64,000 nucleotides of DNA from Clavibacter sepedonicus (GTDB taxonomy: Bacteria; Actinomycetota; Actinomycetes; Actinomycetales; Microbacteriaceae), in assembly GCF_000069225.1 (NCBI RefSeq), contig NC_010407.1:1178001-1242000 (forward strand). Direction: 5' to 3'. Position numbers and translations under genes: made by a program. Below the pieces are notes generated by a model. The model saw only the letters and a program-made list of their open reading frames with translations. It made no database searches and was not told the origin of the DNA. Shown here in pieces: positions 7,705-16,315 of the stretch (positions are counted from its first letter, which is position 1; the number at the start of each line of letters is the position of its first letter).

Positions 7705-9083
7705 GCGCCGCCGCTTCCGCCCCCGACCGCATCCACGACGTCGTCGTGATCGGCCTCGGCCCCGCGAACCTCGGGCTCGCCTGCCTCGCCGACCCGCTCG
7801 ACGACCTCGACCTCGTCGTGCTCGAGCGGAAGCCCCGATTCGACTGGCACCCCGGCATGATGCTGCCGACCGCGCACCTGCAGACGCCGTTCCTGGCCGA
7901 CCTCGTGACGCTCGCGGATCCGACCTCGCGCTTCTCGTTCCTCGCCTACCTCAAGGACACCGGGCGGCTGTACTCCTTCTACATCCGCGGGGACTTCTTC
8001 GTGCTGCGCAGCGAGTACGTCGCGTACTGCCGGTGGGCGGCGGAGCGGGCGCGCGGCATCGAGCTCGACCGCGACGTGCGGGCGATCCGCTACGACGAGA
8101 CCAGCGGCGCGTACGTCGTCGAGTCGGTCGACGCCGCGGGCACCGCGCACGTGCACCGCGGACGGAACCTCGTGGTCGGCGTGGGCACGCCGCCCTGGCT
8201 GCCCGAGGCCGTGCGCGACCTGCCGGGTGTCGTGCACAGCTCCGGCTACCTCGGCGCGAAGGCCGCGCTGCAGGAGCGGGACGCGATCACGGTGGTCGGA
8301 AGCGGGCAGAGCGCGGCGGAGATCTACCGCGACCTCCTCGAGGACGTGGACTCCCGCGGCTACCGGCTCGACTGGATCACGCGCTCGCCGCGGTTCTTCC
8401 CACTCGAGTACACGCGCCTGACGCTGGAGATGACGAGCCCCGAGTACAGCGACCACTTCTTCGGCCTGCCCGCCGACGCCCGCGACATGCTGCTGCGCGA
8501 GCAGCGGAACCTCTACAAGGGGATCGACTCGGAGCTCATCGACGAGATCTTCCACACGCTCTACCGGAAGCGGCTCGCCTTCGACGCGCTGCGGGCGGAG
8601 GGGCGGCTCGCGCCGGGCGGCGACGCGGGATCCGGCGTGCCGACCCGGCTGCTGACGAACGCGGAGGTCGTGTCGGCGCGGCCGACGCCTGACGGCGGCG
8701 CGGTCCTCGGGCTGCGGCATGCGGAGACGGGCGCCGAGCGCGACTGGCCGACGGGCGCGGTGATCATGGCGAGCGGGTACGACGCATCGGCGCCGCGGAT
8801 CCTCGACGGGCTCGGCGACCGCGTGCACCGCGACGCGCGCGGCCGCCTCGACGTGGCGCGCGAGCACACGGTCGACGACGCCGGGACGCTCTTCGTGCAG
8901 AACGCGGAGGTGCACACGCACGGCTTCGTCGCGCCCGACCTCGGCATGACCGCGCACCGCAACTCGCGGATCCTGCGTGCCATCACGGGGCGTGAGGACT
9001 ACGCGGTGGAGGAGCGGATCGCGTTCCAGGAGTTCGGGCTGCCCGACGACGTGCCTGCGGCCGGATCGGGGGTGCTCGCATGA
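7701..9083 (+). CDS. desB: Cadaverine/lysine N-hydroxylase (flavin monooxygenase)
   Basis: A 460-residue siderophore N-monooxygenase of the IucD/SidA/DesB type. The FAD-binding motif GLGPANLGL is at 18-26, the substrate-region sequence FDWHPGMMLP starts near 47, and the NADPH motif GSGQSAAE is at 200-207. It should hydroxylate the primary amine of cadaverine using FAD, NADPH and O2. ATGA overlaps couple it to desA upstream and to desCD downstream (9080-9083). Confidence 0.92.
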   Translation: MSAAASAPDRIHDVVVIGLGPANLGLACLADPLDDLDLVVLERKPRFDWHPGMMLPTAHLQTPFLADLVTLADPTSRFSFLAYLKDTGRLYSFYIRGDFFVLRSEYVAYCRWAAERARGIELDRDVRAIRYDETSGAYVVESVDAAGTAHVHRGRNLVVGVGTPPWLPEAVRDLPGVVHSSGYLGAKAALQERDAITVVGSGQSAAEIYRDLLEDVDSRGYRLDWITRSPRFFPLEYTRLTLEMTSPEYSDHFFGLPADARDMLLREQRNLYKGIDSELIDEIFHTLYRKRLAFDALRAEGRLAPGGDAGSGVPTRLLTNAEVVSARPTPDGGAVLGLRHAETGAERDWPTGAVIMASGYDASAPRILDGLGDRVHRDARGRLDVAREHTVDDAGTLFVQNAEVHTHGFVAPDLGMTAHRNSRILRAITGREDYAVEERIAFQEFGLPDDVPAAGSGVLA

Positions 9084-11593
9084 GCGCGCCCGCCCTCGAG
9101 GCGTCCGCCACCACGCCGCCCGCCGAGTCCATCGCCTACGTGCTCGACCTGCGCCCGCTCGAGCCGGACGCCGACGCCGCGCTCATCCACTCCTGGGTCA
9201 CGGCCCCGCGCGCCCGCTTCTGGCAGATGGAGCACGCGACGCTCGACGACGTGCGGGCCGAGTACGCGTCCATCGCGGCGGATCCGCGGCGCGAGGCCTG
9301 GATCGGCCTCCACGACGGCGCGCCCGCGTTCCTCGTCGAGGCCTACGACCCGGCCGAGGACCCCATCGGCGCGCACCTCGATCCGCTGCCGGGCGACCGC
9401 GGCATGCACCTGCTCGTCGCCCCGCCCGCGGGCGATCCGCTGCCCGGCTTCACGACCGCCGTGATGCGGCACGTCGTCGCGCGCCTGCTCCGGGATCCGG
9501 CCGTGCGGCGCCTCGTCGTCGAGCCCGACGTCCGCAACACCCGGATCCAGCGCCTCAACGAGCTCGTCGGCTTCCGGCCGCTCCGCGTCGTCGACCTCGG
9601 CACGAAGCACGCGCTCCTCAGCGTCGCCACGCGCGACGACGCCCTTCTGCACGCCACCCCCACGGACGGACCCGCCATGACCCTGACCCCCGACCGCACG
9701 CGCGACGCGCACCCCGAGACCCGGCCCGCCGCCGCGTCGAGGGCCTCCGAGCCAAATCCGCGCGTCCACCCCGCCGCGCACCTCCGCCCCGACGTCTGGG
9801 CCGCCGCCACCCGCCACCTCGTGCGCAAGGCGCTCGCCGAGTTCGCGCACGAGCTGCTCATCGCGCCGGAGCGCGTGGACCCGGAGCTGGCGCCCGGCGA
9901 GCCCCGCCGCCCGCACGACCCGAGGCGCTGGGCCGAGTACCGCGTCGCGAGCGCCGACGGCCGGAGCCGCTACGAGTACCGCGCCCGGATCCTCGAGCTC
10001 GACCACTGGGACGTCGACGAGGCGAGCGTCCGCCGGACGGTCGACGGCCTGCCCGCCGAGCTCGACGCGACCGACCTCGTGCTCGACCTGCGCGACCGGC
10101 TCGGGATCACCGACGACGTCCTGCCCGTCTACCTCGACGAGATCCAGAGCACGCTGTCGGCCGCCGCGTTCTCGCGCCTCCGCGACGTGCCCGACGCGCG
10201 GGGCCTTCTCACGGCGTCCTACGCTGAGGTCGAGTCGACGATGGACGAGGGCCACCCCTGCTTCGTCGCGACCAACGGCCGCATCGGCTTCGACCTCGAC
10301 GACCACGACCGGTACGCGCCCGAGGCGGGCGCCGACGTGCGGATCCTCTGGCTCGCCGTGAACGCGCGGCTCGCCCGCTTCACCGCCATCGACGGCCTCG
10401 ACCGGGAGGCGTTCCTCGACGCGGAGCTCGGCGGATCCGCCCGTGCCCGCTTCCGCGCGCGCATGGAGGCGCTCGGCGTCGACCCCGCCGAGCGCGTGCT
10501 CGTGCCGGTGCACCCGTGGCAGTGGGAGAACGTGGTCACGGTGACCTTCGCGGGTCTCGTCGCGCGGAGGGACATCGTGCTCCTCGGCACGGGCGACGAC
10601 GAGTACGGCGCGCAGCAGTCGATCCGCACGTGGGCCAACCGCACGAGCCCCGAGCGCTGCTACGTCAAGACCTCGCTGTCGATCCTCAACATGGGCTTCA
10701 CGCGCGGCCTCTCGCCGGCGTACATGGCGGTGACCCCCGCGATCAACGACTGGGTGCACGCGCTCGTCACGGGCGATGCGGAGTTCGCGCGGCTCGGCTT
10801 CGGGATCCTCCGCGAGGTCGCCGCGGTCGGCGTGCGCGACGAGCGGGTCGACGCCGCGCTGCCGCCCGGCCACTCCCACGGCAAGATGCTGTCCGCGCTC
10901 TGGCGTGAGTCGCCCGTGCCCGGCCTCGCCGAGGGCGAGCGGCTGATGAGCATGACGAGCCTCCTGCACGTCGACGCGCACGGGGACACGGTGCTCGGCG
11001 CGCTGATCGATGCATCCGGCATCGGCGCGGCCGCGTGGCTGCGCCGCTGGCTCGACGCGTACCTCGTCCCGCTCGCGCACGCGCTCATCGCGCACGACCT
11101 GGCGTTCATGCCGCACGGCGAGAACGTGATCCTCGTGCTGCGCGACCATGTCGTCGTCCGCGTGCTGATGAAGGACATCGCCGAGGAGGTCGCCCTCTTC
11201 GACACCGAGCGCGAGCTGCCGGACGACGTGCGGCGGATCCGCATGGAGATCCCCGAGGACGAGCGCACCCTCACGGTCTTCACCGACGTGATGGACGGCT
11301 TCCTCCGCTTCGCCGCCGCGCTCCTCGAGGACCGGGACGACCTCGGCCCCGATGGCCTGTGGCGCGTGGCCGCGGAGGCGCTCGCCGACCACGAGCGCGC
11401 GCACCCGGAGCTCGCGGAGCGCTTCTCGCGCCTCGACCTCTTCGCGCCGTCGTTCGACCGCTCGTGCCTCAACCGCCTGCAGCTGCGCGACAACCGGCGG
11501 ATGGTCGATCTGCAGGCGCCGGTGATGCAGATCCACGGCTCGCTGCGGAACCCGCTCGCCATCCACGCGGGCCTCCGGCCGCGCATCGACTGA
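9080..11593 (+). CDS. desCD: DesC-DesD fusion: acyltransferase plus NIS synthetase
   Basis: One uninterrupted 837-residue frame. Residues about 15-195 are a siderophore-type GNAT acyltransferase (AlcB/DesC-like, with WQMEHATLDDVR and DVRNTRIQRLNELVGF). After a Pro/Ala-rich linker (about 195-235) comes an IucA/IucC synthetase matching DesD, with EGHPCFVATNGRIGF from 390, HPWQWEN at 478-484 and KTSLSILNMGF near 530. It would acylate N-hydroxycadaverine with succinyl-CoA, then join and cyclise the units with ATP. In Streptomyces these are separate genes. An internal ATG at 9677 (residue 200) could allow a separate DesD by internal initiation, with only a weak GGACGGA before it. Confidence 0.93.
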   Translation: MSAPALEASATTPPAESIAYVLDLRPLEPDADAALIHSWVTAPRARFWQMEHATLDDVRAEYASIAADPRREAWIGLHDGAPAFLVEAYDPAEDPIGAHLDPLPGDRGMHLLVAPPAGDPLPGFTTAVMRHVVARLLRDPAVRRLVVEPDVRNTRIQRLNELVGFRPLRVVDLGTKHALLSVATRDDALLHATPTDGPAMTLTPDRTRDAHPETRPAAASRASEPNPRVHPAAHLRPDVWAAATRHLVRKALAEFAHELLIAPERVDPELAPGEPRRPHDPRRWAEYRVASADGRSRYEYRARILELDHWDVDEASVRRTVDGLPAELDATDLVLDLRDRLGITDDVLPVYLDEIQSTLSAAAFSRLRDVPDARGLLTASYAEVESTMDEGHPCFVATNGRIGFDLDDHDRYAPEAGADVRILWLAVNARLARFTAIDGLDREAFLDAELGGSARARFRARMEALGVDPAERVLVPVHPWQWENVVTVTFAGLVARRDIVLLGTGDDEYGAQQSIRTWANRTSPERCYVKTSLSILNMGFTRGLSPAYMAVTPAINDWVHALVTGDAEFARLGFGILREVAAVGVRDERVDAALPPGHSHGKMLSALWRESPVPGLAEGERLMSMTSLLHVDAHGDTVLGALIDASGIGAAAWLRRWLDAYLVPLAHALIAHDLAFMPHGENVILVLRDHVVVRVLMKDIAEEVALFDTERELPDDVRRIRMEIPEDERTLTVFTDVMDGFLRFAAALLEDRDDLGPDGLWRVAAEALADHERAHPELAERFSRLDLFAPSFDRSCLNRLQLRDNRRMVDLQAPVMQIHGSLRNPLAIHAGLRPRID

Positions 11594-11612
11594 CCACCCG
11601 GCCCGCGCATGC

Positions 11613-11650
11613 GAGGAGCCGCCGCCCGCTGCTGCGGACGACGGCTCCTC
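11613..11650. terminator. Bidirectional terminator, desCD / hsp20
   Basis: A 9-bp stem GAGGAGCCG / CGGCTCCTC encloses a smaller CCGC/GCGG stem. It lies between two convergent genes. Confidence 0.65.
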
Positions 11651-11680
11651 GTCGTGTGGGCGCCTCGCGGCCCGGTCGGA

Positions 11681-12145
11681 TCAGCTCGCGGCGTGCGCGC
11701 CCTGCTCGACGCGCAGCGTCTGACCGTCCTGGCCCTGGCCCTGCTGCTCGTCGGACGTGACCGCGATCTTGCGCGGCTTCGCCCGCTCGCTCACCGGGAT
11801 GGTGACGCTCAGCACGCCGTTGGCGTAGTGCGCCGAGATGCGCTCGGTGTCGATGCCCTGGCCGAGCGTCAGCTGGCGGAGGAACGTGCCGGCGACGCGC
11901 TCGCGCGTGAGCCACCGCACGTTCTGGTCGCCGGCGAGCGTGCGCTCCGCGCGGATGGTCAGCAGCTGGCCGTCCACGTCGATGTCGACCGAGCCCGGGT
12001 CGATGCCCGGGAGGTCGGCGGCCAACACGTAGGTGTCGCCCTCGCGGTGCAGGTCGATGGGCATGGGCCGGTTCGCCTGGCGGGTCTCGGCGAGGGCGCC
12101 CATGGCGCGGTCCAGCTCGCGGAACGGATCGAAGGTCATGTTCAT
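11681..12145 (-). CDS. Small heat-shock protein, Hsp20/alpha-crystallin
   Basis: A 154-residue ATP-independent chaperone. The N-terminus MTFDPFRELDRAMGAL is typical of Hsp20. The alpha-crystallin domain spans about residues 28-128 and includes GVLSVTIPVSER (about 109-120); the tail is Gln/Gly-rich. A good GAGGAG 7-8 nt upstream supports the first of two nearby ATGs. The upstream region holds a CIRCE element and a HAIR-like palindrome, so heat induction through HrcA, and perhaps HspR, is expected. Confidence 0.93.
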   Translation of the reverse strand: MNMTFDPFRELDRAMGALAETRQANRPMPIDLHREGDTYVLAADLPGIDPGSVDIDVDGQLLTIRAERTLAGDQNVRWLTRERVAGTFLRQLTLGQGIDTERISAHYANGVLSVTIPVSERAKPRKIAVTSDEQQGQGQDGQTLRVEQGAHAAS

Positions 12146-12160
12146 GCTCGACTCCTCACG

Positions 12161-12184
12161 ATGATCTGCGGTGATGATCTGCGG
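12161..12184 (+). repeat. Direct repeat in hsp20 upstream region
   Basis: ATGATCTGCGG occurs at 12161-12171 and again at 12174-12184, a period of 13 bp, between the hsp20 ribosome site and the HAIR-like palindrome. Role unknown. Confidence 0.8.
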
Positions 12185-12205
12185 GTTGAGCCCCCTCGGC
12201 TCAAC
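12185..12205. promoter_or_regulatory. HAIR-like palindrome (possible HspR site)
   Basis: GTTGAGC-N7-GCTCAAC has the core TTGAG-N9-CTCAA with the same spacing as the HspR operator HAIR (CTTGAGT-N7-ACTCAAG). The outer and innermost positions of each arm differ. It lies 40 nt upstream of hsp20. Confidence 0.5.
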
Positions 12206-12215
12206 TACGGCGAGA

Positions 12216-12242
12216 TTAGCACTCGACGCAGGGGAGTGCCAA
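12216..12242. promoter_or_regulatory. CIRCE element (HrcA operator) for hsp20
   Basis: TTAGCACTC-N9-GAGTGCCAA matches the CIRCE consensus TTAGCACTC-N9-GAGTGCTAA at 17 of 18 arm positions. It is 71 nt upstream of hsp20. HrcA binding here would repress the gene at normal temperature. Confidence 0.92.
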
Positions 12243-12280
12243 GCCGTTCGCCGAGGGCGAATGCGGCTCTCGCCACCGCT

Positions 12281-12631
12281 TCAGGAGCGTCGGCGCAGGT
12301 CGCGCTCCATGCGGCCGATGAGGGTCCACACCGCGCGCGAGAGGTCCGGGTGCTCCATGGCGATCCCGCGCAGCAGCCGGTACTCGAACCGCGCGACCAC
12401 GCCGGGCTCGGTCGACGGATCGCGCACGCGGGCCAGCTCCTCGGCCATCCCGTCGGCCTCGAGCACGTCCTGCCGGAGCGTCGCGACCACGTGCTCGTCC
12501 ACGGTCGGCAGCTGCGGGATCACCTCCCACGGGTCGTCGCCGTTCCGGCAACGGTGCTCGATCACGGCGTCCAGCTCGTCGCGGGCCTCCTGGCGCAGCA
12601 CCTCGAGGCTGGCGGAGAAGCGGGCGTGCAC
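12281..12631 (-). CDS. Hypothetical protein, predicted all-helical
   Basis: A 116-residue charged, probably helical protein (VHARFSASLEVLRQEARDEL at the start, WTLIGRMERDLRRRS at the end). The GTG at 12631 was preferred to a GTG at 12679 because AGAGGA lies 7 nt before it. No family recognised. It is transcribed toward hsp20 but lies upstream of the CIRCE region, so it is probably a separate unit. Confidence 0.6.
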   Translation of the reverse strand: MHARFSASLEVLRQEARDELDAVIEHRCRNGDDPWEVIPQLPTVDEHVVATLRQDVLEADGMAEELARVRDPSTEPGVVARFEYRLLRGIAMEHPDLSRAVWTLIGRMERDLRRRS

Positions 12632-12760
12632 GGGCGGATCCTCTCGGGCGGCGGGCCGCTCGGAGGCGGGTCCCTTCACGCTACGTCATGCCCCGGAGCA
12701 CCCCCGACGGGATGGCCGGATGCCGTCGGTAGCCTGGAGGACCGCGACCCAGGAGGATCC

Positions 12761-13453
12761 ATGACCGACACCGCCCGCCCTGTCGCCCTCGTCACGGGAG
12801 CCACCCGCGGCATCGGCCGCGCCGTCGCCGAAGACCTCGCCCGCACGCATCGCGTGATCGTGCACGGCCGCGACCGCGATGCCGTCGACGCGCTCGCCGC
12901 CTCCCTCACCGACGCCGTCGGCTGGGCGGCCGACCTCGCCGCGGGCGGCCTCACCGACCTCGTGCCGGGGCTCGACCGCCTCGACGTGCTCGTGCACTCG
13001 GCCGGCGTGATCGGCGGCGACGCGGTCGACGCGACGCCGGTGGAGGAGTGGCGCCGCGTGTTCGAGGTCAACGTGTTCGCGGTGGCCGAGGTGACACGCG
13101 TGCTCCTGCCCGCGCTCCGGGCGGCGAAGGGGCAGGTCGTGCTCGTGAACTCCGGATCCGGCTTCACGGCGAACCCCACCGGCGGCGTCTACGCGGGATC
13201 CAAGTTCGCCCTCCGCGCGCTCGGCGACGCCCTCCGCGAGGAGGAGCGCCCGAACGGCGTGCGCGTGTCGAGCGTGCACCCGGGCCGCGTCGCCACCGAC
13301 ATGCAGCGGGAGCTGCGCGCCAAGGAGGGCGGCGCGTACGACGAGACGCGCTACCTCGAGCCCGCATCCGTCGCGCGCGCCGTGCGCCTCGTGGTCGATC
13401 AGACCCGCGACGGCACGCTCGAGTCGGTGTCGCTGCGCCCGTTCGGGGGCTGA
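12761..13453 (+). CDS. SDR family NAD(P)-dependent oxidoreductase
   Basis: A 230-residue classical SDR. TGATRGIG is at about 15-22, HSAGV (variant of NNAG) near 83, the catalytic Ser in NSGSGF and the YAGSK active site near residue 148. AGGAGG is 5 nt before the ATG, and a TAGCCT hexamer further upstream suggests a normal leader. Substrate unknown; it is a stand-alone gene followed by a hairpin. Confidence 0.88.
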   Translation: MTDTARPVALVTGATRGIGRAVAEDLARTHRVIVHGRDRDAVDALAASLTDAVGWAADLAAGGLTDLVPGLDRLDVLVHSAGVIGGDAVDATPVEEWRRVFEVNVFAVAEVTRVLLPALRAAKGQVVLVNSGSGFTANPTGGVYAGSKFALRALGDALREEERPNGVRVSSVHPGRVATDMQRELRAKEGGAYDETRYLEPASVARAVRLVVDQTRDGTLESVSLRPFGG

Positions 13454-13457
13454 TCCG

Positions 13458-13491
13458 GCGGACGACCGGACGCATCGGCCCCGTCGTCCGC
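13458..13491 (+). terminator. Possible terminator after SDR gene
   Basis: A 9-bp stem GCGGACGAC / GTCGTCCGC with a 16-nt loop just after the SDR stop. Confidence 0.45.
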
Positions 13492-13556
13492 GCGTGCGCC
13501 GAGCGCGATTCCTTACGTCTTGGAGATCGTCGTTGCGAGAGACGGTCTTCTGACGA

Positions 13557-13562
13557 TACGTT
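13557..13562 (+). promoter_or_regulatory. -10 hexamer TACGTT, leaderless start at 13569
   Basis: TACGTT, 6 nt, ATG of the MarR gene; no Shine-Dalgarno sequence is present. Confidence 0.5.
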
Positions 13563-13568
13563 CTCACC

Positions 13569-14219
13569 ATGACCTCCCGCAGCGACGCCGACACCCGCGC
13601 CGACGCCCACGTGGACGCGTCCGGCGTCGACGCCCACGTGGACGCGTCCGGCGTCGACGCCTCCGGCATCGACTGGGGCTCCGGCGGCATCGAGACGCAG
13701 TTCGGCTGGTCCATCCAGGCCGTGTACCAGGGGTTCGTACGCACCGCGCAGGCCGCCGTGGCGCACGTCCCGGGCGGGCCGCGCGGCTACCAGGTGCTCG
13801 TCGCGATCACCACGGAGGAGCCGTCGTCGCAGCTCGCGCTCGCGCAGCGGCTCGGCATCGACAAGACGCAGATGACCTACGTGATCGACGCGCTCGCCGA
13901 GGGCGGGCACGTCGAGCGGCAGCTGCATCCGCGCGACCGCCGGATCCGCCAGGTCGTGCCGACCGACGCCGGGCGCTCCCTGCTCGCGACGGCGCGCGTC
14001 GCCCTCGGCGAGGTGGAGGACGGCCTGATGCGGGACCTCGACCCCGACGAGCGCGTCGCCCTCCGTCGCCTCCTCGCCCGCGTCGCGGTCGGCATCGGCG
14101 AGGCCGCCGGCCCCGCCGCGGAGCAGTCGGCCATCGTGGGCCTCGAGCAGCCCGTCGCCGCCCCCCATCGTTCGCGCCGACCGGCGCGCCGCACTCCCCG
14201 AGACGGAGAACCATCGTGA
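13569..14219 (+). CDS. MarR family transcriptional regulator
   Basis: A 216-residue protein. A low-complexity N-terminus (first 35 residues, with a DAHVDASGV tandem repeat) precedes a winged-helix domain: helices near 45-100, recognition region LAQRLGIDKTQMTYVIDALA and wing sequence RDRRIRQVVPTDAGR. MarR proteins usually repress adjacent enzyme genes and respond to small ligands; the NmrA-like gene that follows with a GTGA overlap is the natural target. The start is predicted leaderless. Confidence 0.88.
   Translation: MTSRSDADTRADAHVDASGVDAHVDASGVDASGIDWGSGGIETQFGWSIQAVYQGFVRTAQAAVAHVPGGPRGYQVLVAITTEEPSSQLALAQRLGIDKTQMTYVIDALAEGGHVERQLHPRDRRIRQVVPTDAGRSLLATARVALGEVEDGLMRDLDPDERVALRRLLARVAVGIGEAAGPAAEQSAIVGLEQPVAAPHRSRRPARRTPRDGEPS
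13602..13655 (+). repeat. 27-bp perfect tandem duplication in MarR N-terminus
   Basis: Two identical 27-bp units (13602-13628 and 13629-13655) encode DAHVDASGV twice; a partial third unit (DASGI) follows. Being a multiple of three, copy-number changes would keep the frame. Confidence 0.92.
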
Positions 14220-15160
14220 CCACCTCTTCCCCCGCACCCGCATCCGGCCCCGTCGTCGTCGCCGGCGCGACCGGCGACATCGGCCGCCGCATCGTCCGCG
14301 AGCTCCTCGCGCAGGATGCCCGCGTCCGCGTCCTCACCCGCCCCGGCAGCACCGGCGCCGCCGAGACGTGGGGCGACGACCCGCGCGTCGAGGTCGTCGA
14401 GGCGGCCTACACCGACCGGGCCGCGCTGATCCGCGGGGTCGCCGGCGCGCGCGTCGTCGTCTCCGCCGTCAGCGGCGCCCGTGCGGTGATCGTGGGAGCG
14501 CAGCGCGCGCTCCTGTCGGCGGCGGTCGCGGCCGGCGTGCCGCGCTTCATCCCCTCGGACTACTCCTCCGACTACCGCCGCGTCACGCCCGGCACGAACC
14601 GCAACTTCGAGCTGCGGCGCGAGTTCGCGGCCGACCTCGACGCCGCGCCCATCCGGGCCACCTCGGTGCTCAACGGTGCGTTCGCCGACATGCTCACCGG
14701 GCAGGCGCCCATCGTGCTGTTCGACCGGCACCGCGTCCTCTACTGGTCGTCCGCCGACCAGGTGCTCGACTTCACCACCAAGGACGACACGGCCCGCGTG
14801 ACGGCGCTCGTCGCGCTCGACGACGACGCGCCCCGCGTGGTCGAGGTGGCGGGGGACCGGGTGACGGCCCGCGACATCGCGCGCACCATGACGGAGATCA
14901 CGGGCACGACGTTCCAGCTCCAGTGGGCCGGCACCACGGGCGTCCTCTCGACCGCGGCCAGGACGATGCGACGCGTCGGCCGCGACGAGCAGGAGACGTT
15001 CCCGGCCTGGCAGGGGATGCAGTACCTCGTGAGCATGTACAGCGGCGAGGCCGAGCTGCTGCACGTGGACCGCGAGCGGTTCGGCACGCACACCTGGACG
15101 AGCGTGCGCGACGTGCTCGCCGCGCACGTGGCGGAGCGGGGTGCGACCGCCGCCGCGTAG
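14216..15160 (+). CDS. NmrA-like NAD(P)-binding oxidoreductase
   Basis: A 314-residue atypical SDR of the NmrA/isoflavone-reductase group. The GxxGxxG motif (VAGATGDIGRR) is near residue 17, and the SDYSSDYR segment follows the VPRFIPSD motif typical of the group. Catalytic Tyr-x3-Lys is not evident, so it could be an enzyme or a redox sensor. The GTG start overlaps the MarR stop by 4 nt, with GGAG upstream, so the two form an operon. Confidence 0.82.
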   Translation: MTTSSPAPASGPVVVAGATGDIGRRIVRELLAQDARVRVLTRPGSTGAAETWGDDPRVEVVEAAYTDRAALIRGVAGARVVVSAVSGARAVIVGAQRALLSAAVAAGVPRFIPSDYSSDYRRVTPGTNRNFELRREFAADLDAAPIRATSVLNGAFADMLTGQAPIVLFDRHRVLYWSSADQVLDFTTKDDTARVTALVALDDDAPRVVEVAGDRVTARDIARTMTEITGTTFQLQWAGTTGVLSTAARTMRRVGRDEQETFPAWQGMQYLVSMYSGEAELLHVDRERFGTHTWTSVRDVLAAHVAERGATAAA

Positions 15161-15298
15161 GCGACGCGCCCGGCCGCCGCGTCACGAGGCCACGGCTCGC
15201 TGGGTGCCGCGTCCAGCGGGCGGTGGAAGGGTGGGGCCGCGCCACGAGCGCCGCGGGCCGGCCGACCGACCGCCCGCACCCCAGAGCGAAGGAGACCC

Positions 15299-16315
15299 AT
15301 GTCCGCACGCAGCATCCAGTGGCAGCTGGCGAAGCGCCCCACCGGCGAGCCCACCCCCGACGACGTCCGCCGCGTCGAGGTCGACCTCCCCGACCTGCAG
15401 GACGGCGAGGTCCGCGTCGAGAACGAGTTCATCTCCGTCGACCCCTACATGCGCGGCCGCATGAACGACGTGCCGTCCTACGTGCCGCCGTTCCAGCTCG
15501 ACGAGGCCATGACCGGATCTGCCGTGGGCCGCGTCGTCGAGTCCCGCTCCGACGACCTCGCGGTCGGCACGCTCGTCAGCCACATGCTGGGCTGGCGCGA
15601 CGTCGCCCAGGGCCAGGCCGGCGGCTTCCGCCCCGTCCCCGAGGTGCCCGGCGTGGCGTCCTCCGCCCACCTCGGCGTGCTCGGCCTGACGGGCCTCACC
15701 GCCTACGTCGGCCTCACCCGCATCGCGTCCATCAAGGAGGGCGACGTCGTCTTCGTGTCCGGCGCGGCCGGCGCTGTCGGCTCCATGGTGGGCCAGATCG
15801 CCCGCCTGCTCGGCGCCTCGCGCGTCGTCGGCAGCGCGGGATCGGCGGAGAAGGTCGAGCGCCTCACGTCGCACCTCGGCTTCGACGCCGCGTTCGACTA
15901 CCACGGCGGCGACCTCGAGGCGAAGCTCGCGGAGGCGGCGCCCGACGGCATCGACCTCTACTTCGACAACGTCGGCGGCGACCACCTGTCCGCCGCGCTC
16001 GGCGCCCTGAAGGACTTCGGCCGCGTCGCCAACTGCGGCTCGATCTCGACCTACAACTCCACCGGCGAGGAGATCGCGATCCGCAACACGGGCCGCATCG
16101 TCACGCGCGGCCTCACTCTCCGCGGCTTCACCCTCGGCAACCACCAGGACCTCGCGCCCGAGTTCGCGTCGAAGATGGGCCCGTGGCTGTCCGAGGGCCG
16201 CATCACGGCCGACGAGACCGTGATCGACGGCATCGACCGCGCCTTCGAGGCGTTCACCGGCCTCATGCGCGGCGAGAACGTCGGGAAGATGGTCGTGCGG
16301 ACCAGCGCCTCCTGA
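15299..16315 (+). CDS. NADP-dependent oxidoreductase, CurA/MDR type
   Basis: A 338-residue zinc-free medium-chain reductase. The N-terminus (SIQWQLAKRPTGEPTPDD) and FISVDPYMRGRM near 42 are typical of the prostaglandin reductase/CurA group. The cofactor motif SGAAGAVGSMVGQIA starts near 154 and YFDNVGG near 220. It likely reduces alpha,beta-unsaturated carbonyls with NADPH. GAAGGAG precedes the ATG. Its 3' end overlaps the convergent BrkB-like gene by 53 nt. Confidence 0.9.
   Translation: MSARSIQWQLAKRPTGEPTPDDVRRVEVDLPDLQDGEVRVENEFISVDPYMRGRMNDVPSYVPPFQLDEAMTGSAVGRVVESRSDDLAVGTLVSHMLGWRDVAQGQAGGFRPVPEVPGVASSAHLGVLGLTGLTAYVGLTRIASIKEGDVVFVSGAAGAVGSMVGQIARLLGASRVVGSAGSAEKVERLTSHLGFDAAFDYHGGDLEAKLAEAAPDGIDLYFDNVGGDHLSAALGALKDFGRVANCGSISTYNSTGEEIAIRNTGRIVTRGLTLRGFTLGNHQDLAPEFASKMGPWLSEGRITADETVIDGIDRAFEAFTGLMRGENVGKMVVRTSAS

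Noticed and set aside
8999..11566. 855-codon minus-strand frame opposite desCD
   Set aside because: Shadow of the desCD gene; composition is Glu/Arg/Val-biased and no motif is present, while the plus strand carries conserved DesD motifs.
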